Assembly: GCF_004135735.1 (NCBI RefSeq)
Contig: NZ_CP012670.1
Span: forward strand, 9,681,501-9,745,500
Source of the DNA: Sorangium cellulosum
Lineage (GTDB): Bacteria; Myxococcota_A; Polyangia; Polyangiales; Polyangiaceae
Reading direction: 5' to 3'
DNA: 64,000 nucleotides
The notes beneath the pieces are model-generated. The model was not told the origin of the DNA, did no database searches, and saw only the letters and a program-made list of their open reading frames with translations. Positions 10,430-22,400 of this stretch are shown here, piece by piece (the first letter of the stretch is position 1; each line of letters starts with the position of its first letter). The translations under genes were made by a program, and so were the position numbers.

Positions 10430-13400
10430 CTCGCTCGCGTCGATACCTGCGCGGACCTCGCTCTCACCGACCTCGCTCTCCCGGGCCTGCGGCCGCCCTG
10501 GGGTCAGCTGCTCCAGCAGCCATCGCGCCGCCGCGTCCAGCGTCGGATGATCGAACACCAGCGTGCTGGGGATGGCCAGCCCGCTGCGCTCCCGCAGCCG
10601 CCTGGTCAGCTCCACGGCCATGAGCGAATCCAGCCCCAGATCCAGCAAGCCCCGGTGCGGATCGAGCGTGCCTGGGTCCTTCACGCGCAGCACCGCGGCC
10701 GCCTCCGCCGCGATGAGGTCGCGCACGTGTCGGTGCCGCTGCGCCTCCGGCAAGCTGCGCACTTGCTCCTGCAGCGAGCTATCCCCGGCCGCCTGCGTCC
10801 GGCGGCTGCTCTCCAGCTGCTGAACGACCTGCTCGATGCCCTCGAGCAGCGGCCGCCGCCGCGCCGCGCAGAACGTCGCCACGAACCGCGACCAGTCCAC
10901 GTCCGCCACGCCGACCGACGTGCTGCCCGCGCGCAGCGCCAGCTCCAGGCACGCAAGCGCCTTGTCGGGCGCCATCGACGCAACGCCCCGCAGCCTCAGG
11001 TGCTCCTCGGCCTCGCCGTTGACCATCCCTCCTTCCGCCCACGGCCCCCAGTGCAGCACCGTCGCCGCGAGCCCCTTTTGCCGGCGATGCCGCGCCAGCG
11101 CATCGAGCGCCGCGTTGGCCGCGCTGTAGGCCCCCTGCGCCCCGGAGCCCCACAGCCCCGCGATGCTGCCGTACAGCACGAACGCGTCCAGCTCCCGCCC
11201 TTCGAGCAGCTCGTGCAGGTGCCACGCCCCGCCGACCTTCGCGCCCAGCTCGTCGGCAACCTGCTCCGGGGCCAGCTCCGCCAGCGGCGTGCGCCGAACC
11301 ACTCCGGCGAGGTGCGCCACCGCGCGCAGCGGCGCCTCGTCCTGCTCCACCATCGCCAGCAGCGCTTCGACCTGCTCGCGCTCCGACACGTCGCACGCCG
11401 CCAGCGTCACCCGCACGCCACGACCGACCAGCTCCTCGCGCAGCTCGGCCGCGCCGGGGGCCTCGGCGCCACGCCGCGAGGTCAGCACGAGGTGCTCGGC
11501 TCCACGCTCCGCCAGCCAGCGGGCCAGGTGCGCCCCCAGCCCCCCCACGCCGCCGGTGACCAGCACCGTCCCTCTCACCTTCCAGCTCGCCTGGCGGGCC
11601 TGCGGCCGCACCCGCACCAGGCGCCTCACGAACCGGCCGCCGCGCCGGATCGCCACCTGGTCCTCGTCGTCCTGGCTCGCCAGCGTCGCCCGCAGCCGCT
11701 GCGCTGCACCCACGTCCAGCTCGGCTGGCACGTCCACGAGCCCACCCCACCGACCGGCGTGCTCCAGCGCCACCACGCGCCCCAGCCCCCACACCAGCGC
11801 CTGCAACGGGTGCGTCAGCTCGTCCGCCTCATCCACCGCCACCGCACCCTGGGTCAGCAGCCACAGCGGCGCACCGATCCCCGCGTCGCCCAGCGCCTGC
11901 GCCAGCGTCAGCGATTGATACAGCCCGCGCTCCCGCTGCGGCCGCTCCGGCGCGCTCTCCTCGTCCAGGGCCGTCAGCGACACCACCCCGCTCACCGGCT
12001 CCTGCGCCTTCAGCGCGGCCGCGAGCTGCGCTCGATCTCGGCTCGGCTCCAGCCGGACCACCTCCGCGCCTGCCCCGCCCAGCACCTCGGTGACCTGCTT
12101 CGCCAGCCCTTCGGCCGCTGCCCCTGCCACCAGCAGCCATCTCCCGCTCAGCCCCACGCCGCCGCGCGCGGCCGTGGCATCGCGTCTCCACGCTTCCCCA
12201 TACAGCCAGCTTCCGACCGCGGCTTCGGCCTCGTTGCGATGGCGCCACGCCGCAAGGTACGGCAGCAGCGGACTGACGTTGCCGCGCACCTCGTCCGGCA
12301 GCGCGAGCAGCTCGGCGACGCCTTCGCCCTTGCCCTCCTCCACGGCTTCCCACAGCGCCCGCTCCGACGCCGACGCTCCCACGGCGCCCACCGGCGGCTT
12401 GGGCGCATCCAGCCAGTAGCGCTGCCGCTGGAAGGCGTACGTCGGCAGGTCCACGTGCCGCATCGCAGGGTTTGGAAGCACCTGCTTCCAGTCGAGCGCG
12501 TGGCCGTGCACGTGAAGCTGGCCCAGCGCCGTCACCAGCGAGCGCGCTTCCTCCTGGTCCTTGCGCAGGCTCGCCACGAACACGCCCTCTGTCCCCTCGG
12601 CCAGGCACGCGGCCCCCATCGCCGCCAGCACTCCGTCGGGCCCGCACTCCAGGTAGCTGCCCACCCCCTGCTCCTGCAGCGACCTCATCGCATCGGCGAA
12701 GCGCACCGCCTTCCGGACCTGCCGCACCCAGTACGCGGGGGTCCTCAGCGCGGCCTCGTCGGCCGCCGCGCCGTCGACGTGGCTGACGAGCGGGATCCGC
12801 GGCGCCAGGAACTCGCAGCGCTCCGCCTCCTCCTCGAACGCCGCGAGCATGCTGTCCATGTGCGCGCTGTGGAACGCGTGCGAGACGCGCAGCCGCCGCG
12901 TCCGCCGGCCCATGGCATCGAAGCGCGCCGAGAGCGCCTGCACCGCCTCCGCGTCGCCGCTGATCACCGTCTGGCGCGGGCCGTTGAGCGCCGCGATGTC
13001 CACGCGGCCCGCAAACTCCGCCAGCGCCGGCGCCACCTCCGCCTCCGACGCCTCGATCGACACCATCGCCCCGCCCGGCTCGCACGCCTGCATCAGCCGC
13101 CCGCGGGCGCAGACGAGCCGCGCCGCGTCGCTCAGGCTCAGCATGCCCGACACGTGCGCCGCGCTCAGCTCCCCGATCGAGTGGCCCGCCAGCACCGAAG
13201 CCTGCACGCCCCAGGCCTGCCATTGCCGGAAGAGCGCCACCTCCAGCGCGAACAGCGCAGGCTGGGTCCACGACGTCTGCTCCAGCAGCGCGCCGAGCTC
13301 GCTGCCCGCCTCCGCGAACATCACCGCCCGCAGCGGCTGGTCCAGGTGCGCGTCCAGCGCCTCGCACACCGCATCGAGCGCCTGGCGGAAGACCGGGTAG

Positions 13401-16400
13401 GCCTCGTAAAGGCCTTTGCCCATCCCCGGCCGCTGGCTGCCCTGGCCGGTGAACAGCACCGCGAGCTTGCCGCCACGGGCCGCCGCGCCCTGCACCACCG
13501 CCTTGTGCGCTCGCCCCTCGGCCAGCGCCGAGAGCCCCTCGGCCGCCTCCTCCGCGCTGCCCGCCGCCACCGCCGCGCGCGCCTCGAAGTGCACACGCGT
13601 CAGCGCCGCTGCGCTCACCACGTCGGCCCAGCGATACCCGGGCCGCTCCCTCAGCCACCTCGCCCAGCGCTCGGCCTGCGCGCGCAGCGCCGCCTCGTCT
13701 CGCCCCGACAGCACGAGCGGCAGGGCCGACGACGCGAGCAGAGGCCCCGTCTCCGCCGGCGCCGGCTTCGGCTCCACCGCCGGCGCCTCCTCGAGGAGGA
13801 CGTGCGCGTTGGTCCCGCTGATGCCGAATGCCGACACGCCCGCGCGCCGCACACGGCCGCCGCGCGGCCACGGACGCGCCTGCTGCAGCAGCGACAGCCC
13901 GCTGCCTTCCCACGCGATGTGCGGGCTCGGCTCCTCCGCGTGCAGCGTCCTCGGCAGCACCTCGTGCTGCATCGCCAGCACCATCTTCATCACCCCCGCC
14001 ACGCCCGCCGCCGCCTGCGCATGGCCGAGGTTCGACTTCGACGACCCCAGGTACACCGGCCGCTCCGGCGCGCGCCCGGGGCCGAACACCTCCGCCAGCG
14101 CGCCCGCCTCGATCGGATCACCAAGGCTCGTCCCCGTCCCGTGCGCCTCCACCGCGTCGATGTCCTCCGGCGACAGCCGGCACGACGACAGCGCCTGACG
14201 GATCACCCGCTGTTGCGACGGCCCGTTCGGCGCCGTCAGCCCCTGGCTGCGGCCGTCCTGGTTCACCGCAGAGCCCCGGACCACCGCCAGCACCCGGTCG
14301 CCGTCGCGCTGCGCGTCCGACAGCCGCTTGAGCACCAGCACCCCGCACCCCTCGGCCCAGCCGGCGCCATCGGCCTGCGCGGAGAAGCTCTTGCACCGAC
14401 CGTCCGGCGCCATCCCCTTCAGTCGACTGAACTCCACGAACAGCGCCGGGGTGCTCATCACCATCACACCACCGGTGAGCGCCATGTCGCACTCGCCCTG
14501 CCGCAAGGCCGCGCAGGCCAGGTGAAGCGCGACCAGCGACGAGGAGCAGGCCGTGTCCACGGTCATCGCCGGGCCTTGCAGGCCCAGCACATACGCCACC
14601 CGCCCCGAGATCACGCTGCCCGCGCTGCCCGTGCCCCGGTACCCGTCCAGCGCCTCCAGGCCGTTCCCCTGGTAAGCCCCATAATCCGTGCTCGACGCGC
14701 CCAGGTACACGCCGGTGGCGCTCCCGCTCACCTCGGAGGGACGCACCCCCGCCCGCTCCAGCGCCTCCCACGCCGTCTCCAGCACCAGCCGCTGCTGCGG
14801 ATCCATCGACTGCGCCTCGCGCGGCGAGATGCCGAAGAACCCGGCATCGAACAGATCGATATCCCGCAGGAATCCCCCCTCCCGCGCGTAGCTCTTGCCC
14901 GCTGCCTCCGGATCGGGATCATAGACCGACAGCGCGTCCCACCGCCGCGGCAATCCCTCGATCGCGTCGCGCCCCTCCAGCAGCAGCTCCCAGTACTCCT
15001 CCGGGCTCTCGACGCCCCCCGGCAGCCGGCACGCCATCGACACGATCGCGATCGGCTCGTCCTCTTGCCGCTTCCGCCTCGATTTCGTCCGCGGCGCCGC
15101 GGTCTCCTGCCCCGAGAAGGCCTGCTTGAGGAGCAGCTCGGCGATCGCCCGCGGCGTCGGGTAGTCGAACGCCAGCGTCGCCGGCAGCTTCGTCTGCGCA
15201 CGAGCGCTGAGCCGATTGCGAAGCTGCACGGCCATCAGCGAGTCGAGCCCGAGGTCCTTCAGCACCTGATCCGGCTGCACCGCCTTGCCGCGCGGCAGCC
15301 CCGCCACCAGCGCCACCTCGGTCCGCACCAGCTCGAGCAGCGCGTCCAGCCGCTCCGGCTCCCGCAGCGCCGACAGCCGCTCCCGGAGCGCCGAAGCCTC
15401 GTTGGACCCCGACGACGCCTTGCGCAGGGCCGGGCGCACGAGCGCCCGGAGCAGCGCGGGCGGCTCGCCATCCGCCTCGACGGAGCGTTGCAGCCTGGCC
15501 AGGTCGAAGTGCGACGGAACGAAGGTCGCCTCGGGGCGCGCCAGCGCCGCATCGAGCAGCGCCAGCCCCTCTTGAAGCGACATCGATACAAGCCCGTAGC
15601 GCTTGAACCGCGCCAGATCCGCGGAGCCGAGCTGCGCCGCCATACCCCCGCCGGCCGGCGTCCAGACACCCCAGGCGAGGCTCGTCGCGACGAGCCCGCG
15701 GCCACGGCGGTGCGCCGCCAGCGCGTCCAGGAAGGTATTCGCCGCCGCGTAGTTGCTCTGGCCAGCCGCGCCGAGGGTCCCCGCCACGGACGAGAACAGC
15801 ACGAAGGCCGCAAGATCCAGCTCCTGCGTCAGCTCGTGCAGAAGGAAGGCCGCGTCCACCTTGGGGGCCAGCACCCGCGAGAAGCGCGCCGGATTCTGGG
15901 CGACGAGGACTCCATCGTCGACGATCCCCGCCAGGTGCAGCACCGCGGTCAAGGGGTGCTCCGCGCCGATGCCGGCCAGCAGGGCCGCCACCTCGGCCCG
16001 GCTCGACATGTCGCACGCCGCCATCACCACGGTCTCGGCGCCGAGCTCCTTGAGCGCCTGCACCAGCTCGGGAGCACCGGGGGCCTCCAGACCCCGGCGT
16101 GACGTGAGCACCAGATGCCGCGCTCCGTGCTTCTGCACCAGATGCCGCGCCACGGTGTGTCCCAGTCCGCCGGTGGCTCCGGTCACCAGCACGGTGCCCT
16201 CCGGATTCAACGGGCGGGCGGCCGCCTGCTCCTCCAGCGGCCGCGCGCGCACGAGGCGCGCAGCCCGCGCAGCGCCGCTCCGCAGCGAGAGCTCGGATTC
16301 GGCCGTGGTCGCCAGCGCCCGCGCCAGGAGCCGTGGATCCAGAGCGTCGGACCCGACGTCGATCAGCCGCAGCCGGCGGTCAGGGTACTCGCTGCGCGCC

Positions 16401-19400
16401 GTGCGAAGGAGGCCACACAGCGGCGCGTGCACCAGGTCCTCGACGCCATCGGCGGCATCCGTGCCGAGCGCACCGCGTGTGACCCACACAAGCTCCATGG
16501 ACTCGAGGCGCCGGTCCGACAGCCACGCTTGCAGGAGCAGGAGCGCCCGTCGCATCGCCTCGTGGGTCGACGCCACGACGCCCTGATCCCCTGGGTCGAC
16601 GACGGTAGCGTCGACCACCACGCGTACGGGGGAGTCGGCGCCCCGATCGAGACGAGCGATCACCTCATCGAGGTCAAAGACCGTCTCCGCCACCAGCGCA
16701 TCCGCGAGCGGCGACTGGCCAGGAGAAGAGCGGAGCACGACCTGGGCGACGTTCGACGGCGGAGGCTCCGCGAGGCCCACGGGCTGGAGCTCGACCCGGT
16801 ACAGATGGTGCTGGGCGCCGACCCGCGTCGCCTCTCGAAGCTGCGACGCTGTCGCGCGACGCACCTTCAGCTCATGGATGCTCGCGACCGGCTCGCCTGC
16901 CGTGTCGGCCAGGAAGAGCGAGCCGGTGACCTGCTGTGCGCCCTGCTCCCGGAGCTCGAACCTCACCCGCAGCGCGCTCGCCCCCCTGGCGAGCAAGACC
17001 GCCTCCGACCAGGCGAACGGCATCAGGATCGCGTCGCTCTGCGAGCGTGGCTCGATGGCTGCTCCGAGGGTCTGCAGCGCTGCATCGAGCAGCGTCGGAT
17101 GCACTCCGTAGTCCTCGGCGCCGTCCGCCACGGCCTCGGGCAGCACCACCTGGCCGTAGAACACGCTCCCTCGCCGGGACAGCTCGATGAGCCCCTGGAA
17201 CGATGGGCCGTAATGGACCCCCTGCTCCTCGAGTCGCTCGTAGAACCCCGAGAGGTCCACCGCCTCGGCATCGGGCACCGGCCACGTTTGAAGCTCCTCG
17301 AACGCATCCGCGTCCTCGATCGCATCGTTGGTCAGGGTGCCTGTTGCGTGCTGGGCCCAGGGGGCGTCCTCGGGCGCCTCCTCGGGCTGGCTGTACAGCC
17401 CGAAGCCGCGCCGGCCCTGCGCGTCCGGCGCCTCGACCGAGAGCTGCACCCGGCGCGCCTCGGTCTCGCTCAGCACCAGCGGCTCGGCCAGGATCAGCTC
17501 CGAGACCGCGCCGCCGCCCACCGCGCGCGCCGCCGACAGCGCTAGCTCCAGCATCCCCGTGCCGGGGAACAGGACCTTGCCGAACACGGCATGATCCCTC
17601 AGCCACGGTCGCTCGCGCGGCGACAGCCGGCCTGTGAACAGGTAGCCGTCGGTGTCCGCCACCCGGGTCGCCGCGCCGAGCAGCGGGTGCTCGGCTGTCC
17701 TCAGGCCAGCCGAGCTCAGGTCCGAGCGCGCCTTGGACGCTTCGAGCCAGTAGCGCTGCCGCTGGAAGGCGTATGTCGGCAGCTCCACGTGCCTCGCGTC
17801 CTGGCCGCCGAACAGCCGCTTCCAGTCCACCTCGTACCCCTGCACGTGCAGCGCGCCCAGCGTCCCGCCGAGCTGCGACAGCCCGCCCTCGCCGCGCTGC
17901 AGGCTGCCCACCACCACGCCCTGCGCCTCGGCGCACGCCGTCGTGAGCGGCATCGCCAGGATCGGGTGCGCGCTCACCTCCACGAACACCCCGTGGCCGT
18001 CGGCCAACAGCTCCACCAGCGCCTTGTCCAGCCGCACCGGCAGGCGCAGGTTCCGGCACCAGTAGTCCCCGTCCAGCGCCTCGTCGTCGCGCAGCAGCGC
18101 GCCCGTCACCGTCGAGTAGAACGGTATCGTCGACGGCCTCGGCTGCAATGATGCGAGCTGCGACGCGAGCTCCGGCAGCAGCTCATCCATGTGCGCGCTG
18201 TGTGAGGCGTAGTCGACGTTCACCTTCCGGCAGAACACCTCCCTCGCCTGCAAGCTCCCCACCAGCTCGTCGATCGCCCGCGCGTCGCCCGACACCACCG
18301 TCGAGCTCGCCGTGTTCACCGCGGCGATCGACAGCGCCTCGCCGAACGGCTCGATGTACCCCTGCACCTCCGACACGGGCCGCTCCACAAGCACCATGCC
18401 GCCCTTGCCCGTGCACTTGCGCACCGCCTGGCTGCGCAGCGCCACCACCCGCGCCCCGTCTTGCAGCGACAGCGCGCCCGCGACCACCGCCGCCGCCACC
18501 TCGCCCTGGCTGTGCCCCACCACCGCCGCGGGCTCCACGCCCAGCGACCGCCACGCCGCCGCGAGCCCCACGCTCATCGCGAACAGCGCAGGCTGCACCA
18601 CGTCCACCCGCGTGAACGGCGGAACCTCCTCGCCCTGCTCGCCGCGCAGGATCGCCACCACCGACCAGCCCGTCCACCGCCTCAGCGCCGCGTCGCACGC
18701 CTCCACCGCCTCCGCGAACGCCGCCGATTGCTCCAGCAGCGCCCGGCCCATCCCGAGCCACTGGCTGCCCTGGCCCGGGAACACGAACACCACCTTGCCC
18801 AGCGCCCGCGCCTTGCCCACCGAGACCGACGCGTGGCCGCGCCCCTCGGCCAGCGCCCAAAGCCCCTCGGCCGCCTCCTCCGCGCCGCACGCCAGCACCG
18901 CCGCGCGCGCCTCGAAGTGCGTCCGGTGCAGCGCCGCCGCGTTCACCACGTCGGCCCAGCGATACCCGGGCCGCTCCTTCAGCCACCTCGCCCAGCGCTC
19001 GGCCTGCGCGCGCAGCGCCGCCTCGTCGCGCCCCGACAGCACGAGCGGCAGGGCCGACGACGCGAGCAGAGGCCCTGTCTCCGCCGGCGCCGGCTTCGGT
19101 CCGACCGCCGGCGCCTCCTCGAGGATGACGTGCGCGTTGGTCCCGCTGATGCCGAACGACGACACGCCCGCGCGCCGCACGCGGCCGCCGCGCGGCCACG
19201 GACGCGCCTGCTGCAGCAGCGACAGCCCGCTGCCTTCCCACGCGATGTGCGGGCTCGGCTCCTCCGCGTGCAGCGTCTTCGGCAGCTCCTCGTGCTGCAT
19301 CGCCAGCACCATCTTCATCACCCCCGCCACGCCCGCCGCCGCCTGCGCATGGCCGAGGTTCGACTTCGCCGATCCCAGGTACACCGGCCGCTCCGGCGCG

Positions 19401-22400
19401 CGCCCCGGCCCGAACACCTCCGCCAGCGCGCCCGCCTCGATCGGATCGCCCAGGCTCGTCCCCGTCCCGTGCGCCTCCACCGCGTCGATGTCCTCCGGCG
19501 ACAGCCGGCACGACGACAGCGCCTGACGGATCACCCGCTGCTGCGACGGCCCGTTCGGCGCCGTCAGCCCCTGGCTGCGGCCGTCCTGGTTCACCGCAGA
19601 GCCCCGCACCACCGCCAGCACCCGGTCGCCGTCGCGCTGCGCGTCCGACAGCCGCTTGAGCACCAGCATCGCGCATCCTTCGGCCCAGATCGCGCCGTCG
19701 GCCTGCGCGGAGAAGCTCTTGCACCGGCCGTCGCGCGGCAGGGCCTTGAGCCGGCTGAACTCCACGAACGTGGCCGGCGTGGTCATCACCATCACGCCGC
19801 CGCTCAGCGCGATGTCGCACTCGCCCTGACGCAGGGCCGTGCAGGCCAGATGCAATGTCACCAGCGACGAGGAGCAGGCGGTATCCACGGTGAGCGCTGG
19901 CCCCTGCAACCCCAGCACGTACGCCACCCGGCCCGAGATCACGCTCCCGGCGCTCCCTGTTCCCCAGTACCCGTCCAGCGCCTCCAGGTCTCCGCTCTGG
20001 AGGACGCCGTAGTCCGAGCCCATCGCGCCCAGGTACACGCCGGCGGCGCTCTCGCTCAACGACGCGGGACGCACGCCCGCCCGCTCCAGCGCCTCCCACG
20101 CCGTCTCCAGCACCAGCCGCTGCTGCGGGTCCATCGACTGCGCCTCGCGCGGCGAGATGCCGAAGAACCCGGCGTCGAACAGATCGACGTCCCGCAGGAA
20201 GCCGCCCTCGCGCACGTAGCTCTTGCCCATCGCCTCGGGGTCGGGGTCATAGACCGAGAGCGCATCCCACCGCGACGGGAACACCTCGATCGCGTCGCGC
20301 CCCTCCGACAGCAGCCGCCAGTACTCCTCCGGGCTCTCGACGCCCCCCGGCAGCCGGCACGCCATCGACACGATCGCGATCGGCTCGTCGTCCCGCACCC
20401 TTCGCTGGGGCCGTGCGCGGGGCGTCGCCGCCTCGACCTCCGAGAAGGCCTGCTTGAGGAGCAGCTCGGCGATCGCCCGCGGCGTCGGGTAGTCGAACGC
20501 CAGCGTCGCCGGCAGCTTCGTCTGCGCCTGCGCGCTGAGGCGATTGCGCAGCTCCACGGCCGTCAGCGAGTCGAGCCCCAGCTCCCTCAACACCTGGTCG
20601 GGCTCGACGGCCTCGGCGCGCGGCAGGCCGAGCACGACGGCGACCTCCGACCGCACCAGCGCGATCAGCGAGCTCAGCCGCTCCGGCTCCGGCAGCGCCG
20701 ACAGCCGCTCGCGGAGCGCTGAGGCCTCGTGCGAGGCCGACGAGGCCTTGCGCACGCCTGGCCGCACCAGCGCCCGGAACATCGCGGGCAGCTCGCCGCC
20801 GTCGCTCTGGCTGCGCTGCAGCCTGGACAGGTCGAAGTGCGACGGGACGAGGTTCGCCTCCGGCCGCGCCAGCGCAGCATCCAGCAGCAGCAGCGCCTCT
20901 CGAACCGACATCGGCACGAACCCGGCGCGCCGGATGCGGGAGACCTCCGCCTCACCCAGGTGCGCCGTCATGCCCACGCCGGCCTGCGCCCAGAGGCCCC
21001 AGGCGAGGCTCTTCGCCGGAAGGCCGCGGCGCAGCCGATGCGCCGCGAGCGCGTCGAGGAAGGTGTTCGCCGCCGCGTAGTTGCTCTGGCCTGCGGTTCC
21101 GAGCGTGCCCGACGCCGAGGAGAACAGCACGAACGCCGCGAGATCCAGCCCCTGCGTCAGCTCGTGCAGATGGAGCGCCCCGTCGACCTTGGGCCTCAGC
21201 ACCCGCGCGAAGCGCTCGGGTGTCTGGGCCGCCAGCACGCCGTCGTCGAGCACGCCCGCGAGGTGCAGCACCGCCGTCAACGGGTGCTCGGCGGCGACGC
21301 CGGCCAGCACGCCGGCCACCTCGGCCCGGTCGGAGATGTCGCACGCCACCACGCTCGCCGCCTCGGCCCCGAGCTCCTTCAGCTTCTGCACGAGCTCGGG
21401 CGCGCCAGGAGCATCGAGGCCGCGACGCGATGTGAGCAGCAGATGCCTGACGCCGCGCTCGCGCACCAGGTGCATCGCGACGGCCTGACCGAGCTCACCG
21501 GTCCCTCCGGTGATCAGGACGGTCCCTTCGGGGTTCAGCCGCGGGGTGGCCAGCCCCCCTTGCCCCCCCGGCGGCACGCGCGTGAGGCGCGCCGCGCGAG
21601 CGCGCCCGCCCCGCAGCGAGAGCTCCGGCTCACCCTCGGTACCCAGCGCTCGCGCCAGGAGCGATCCATCGAGCGCGCCGGCGCCGACGTCGATCAGGCG
21701 CAGGCGCCGATCCGGGTGCTCGCTCCGTGCCGTGCGGAGGAGCCCCCAGAGCGGCGCGTGCGCGAGATCCTGGACGTCGTCGTCTGCGTCCGCGCCGATC
21801 GCGTCGCGCGTGACCCAGACGAGCTCGATGGGCTCGAAGCGGCGCTCCGACAGCCACGCCTGCAGGATCAGCAGCGCCCGCCGGGTCGCTTCGTGGACCG
21901 ACGCCGCGACGCCCTGCCGCGTCGATCCGGCGACGGTGGCATCGACGACCACCCGCGCTGGAGCCTGCCCGCGCTCGACGCGCGCGAGCACCTCGTCGAG
22001 GTCCGACACCGCCTCGACGCCCAGCGCGCCTGAGAGCGGCGCCTGCCCCTCGGCCATGCCGAGCACGACCTGCGCGGCCCCCGTCGAGGTGGCCTCGACG
22101 AGGGATACGGGCCGGAACTCGACCCGATAGAGGTGCTGAGCATCGACGCGCGCGGCTCCTCGCAGGTGCTCGGCGGTCACCCGGCGCGCCTCCAGCCCGG
22201 CGATGCTCGCGACCGGCTCGCCGGTCGCATCGGTCACGCACAGCGAACCGGTGATCTGCTGTTCGCCCTCGTCCTGGAGCTGCAAGCGCACACGCAGCTC
22301 GCTCGCCCCCCCGGCGTGCAGCACCACATCCGACCAGGCGAACGGCAACGGCGCTTCATCGCCGTGCGCCCGCTCGGCGAGCGCCGCGACGATCGTGTGC

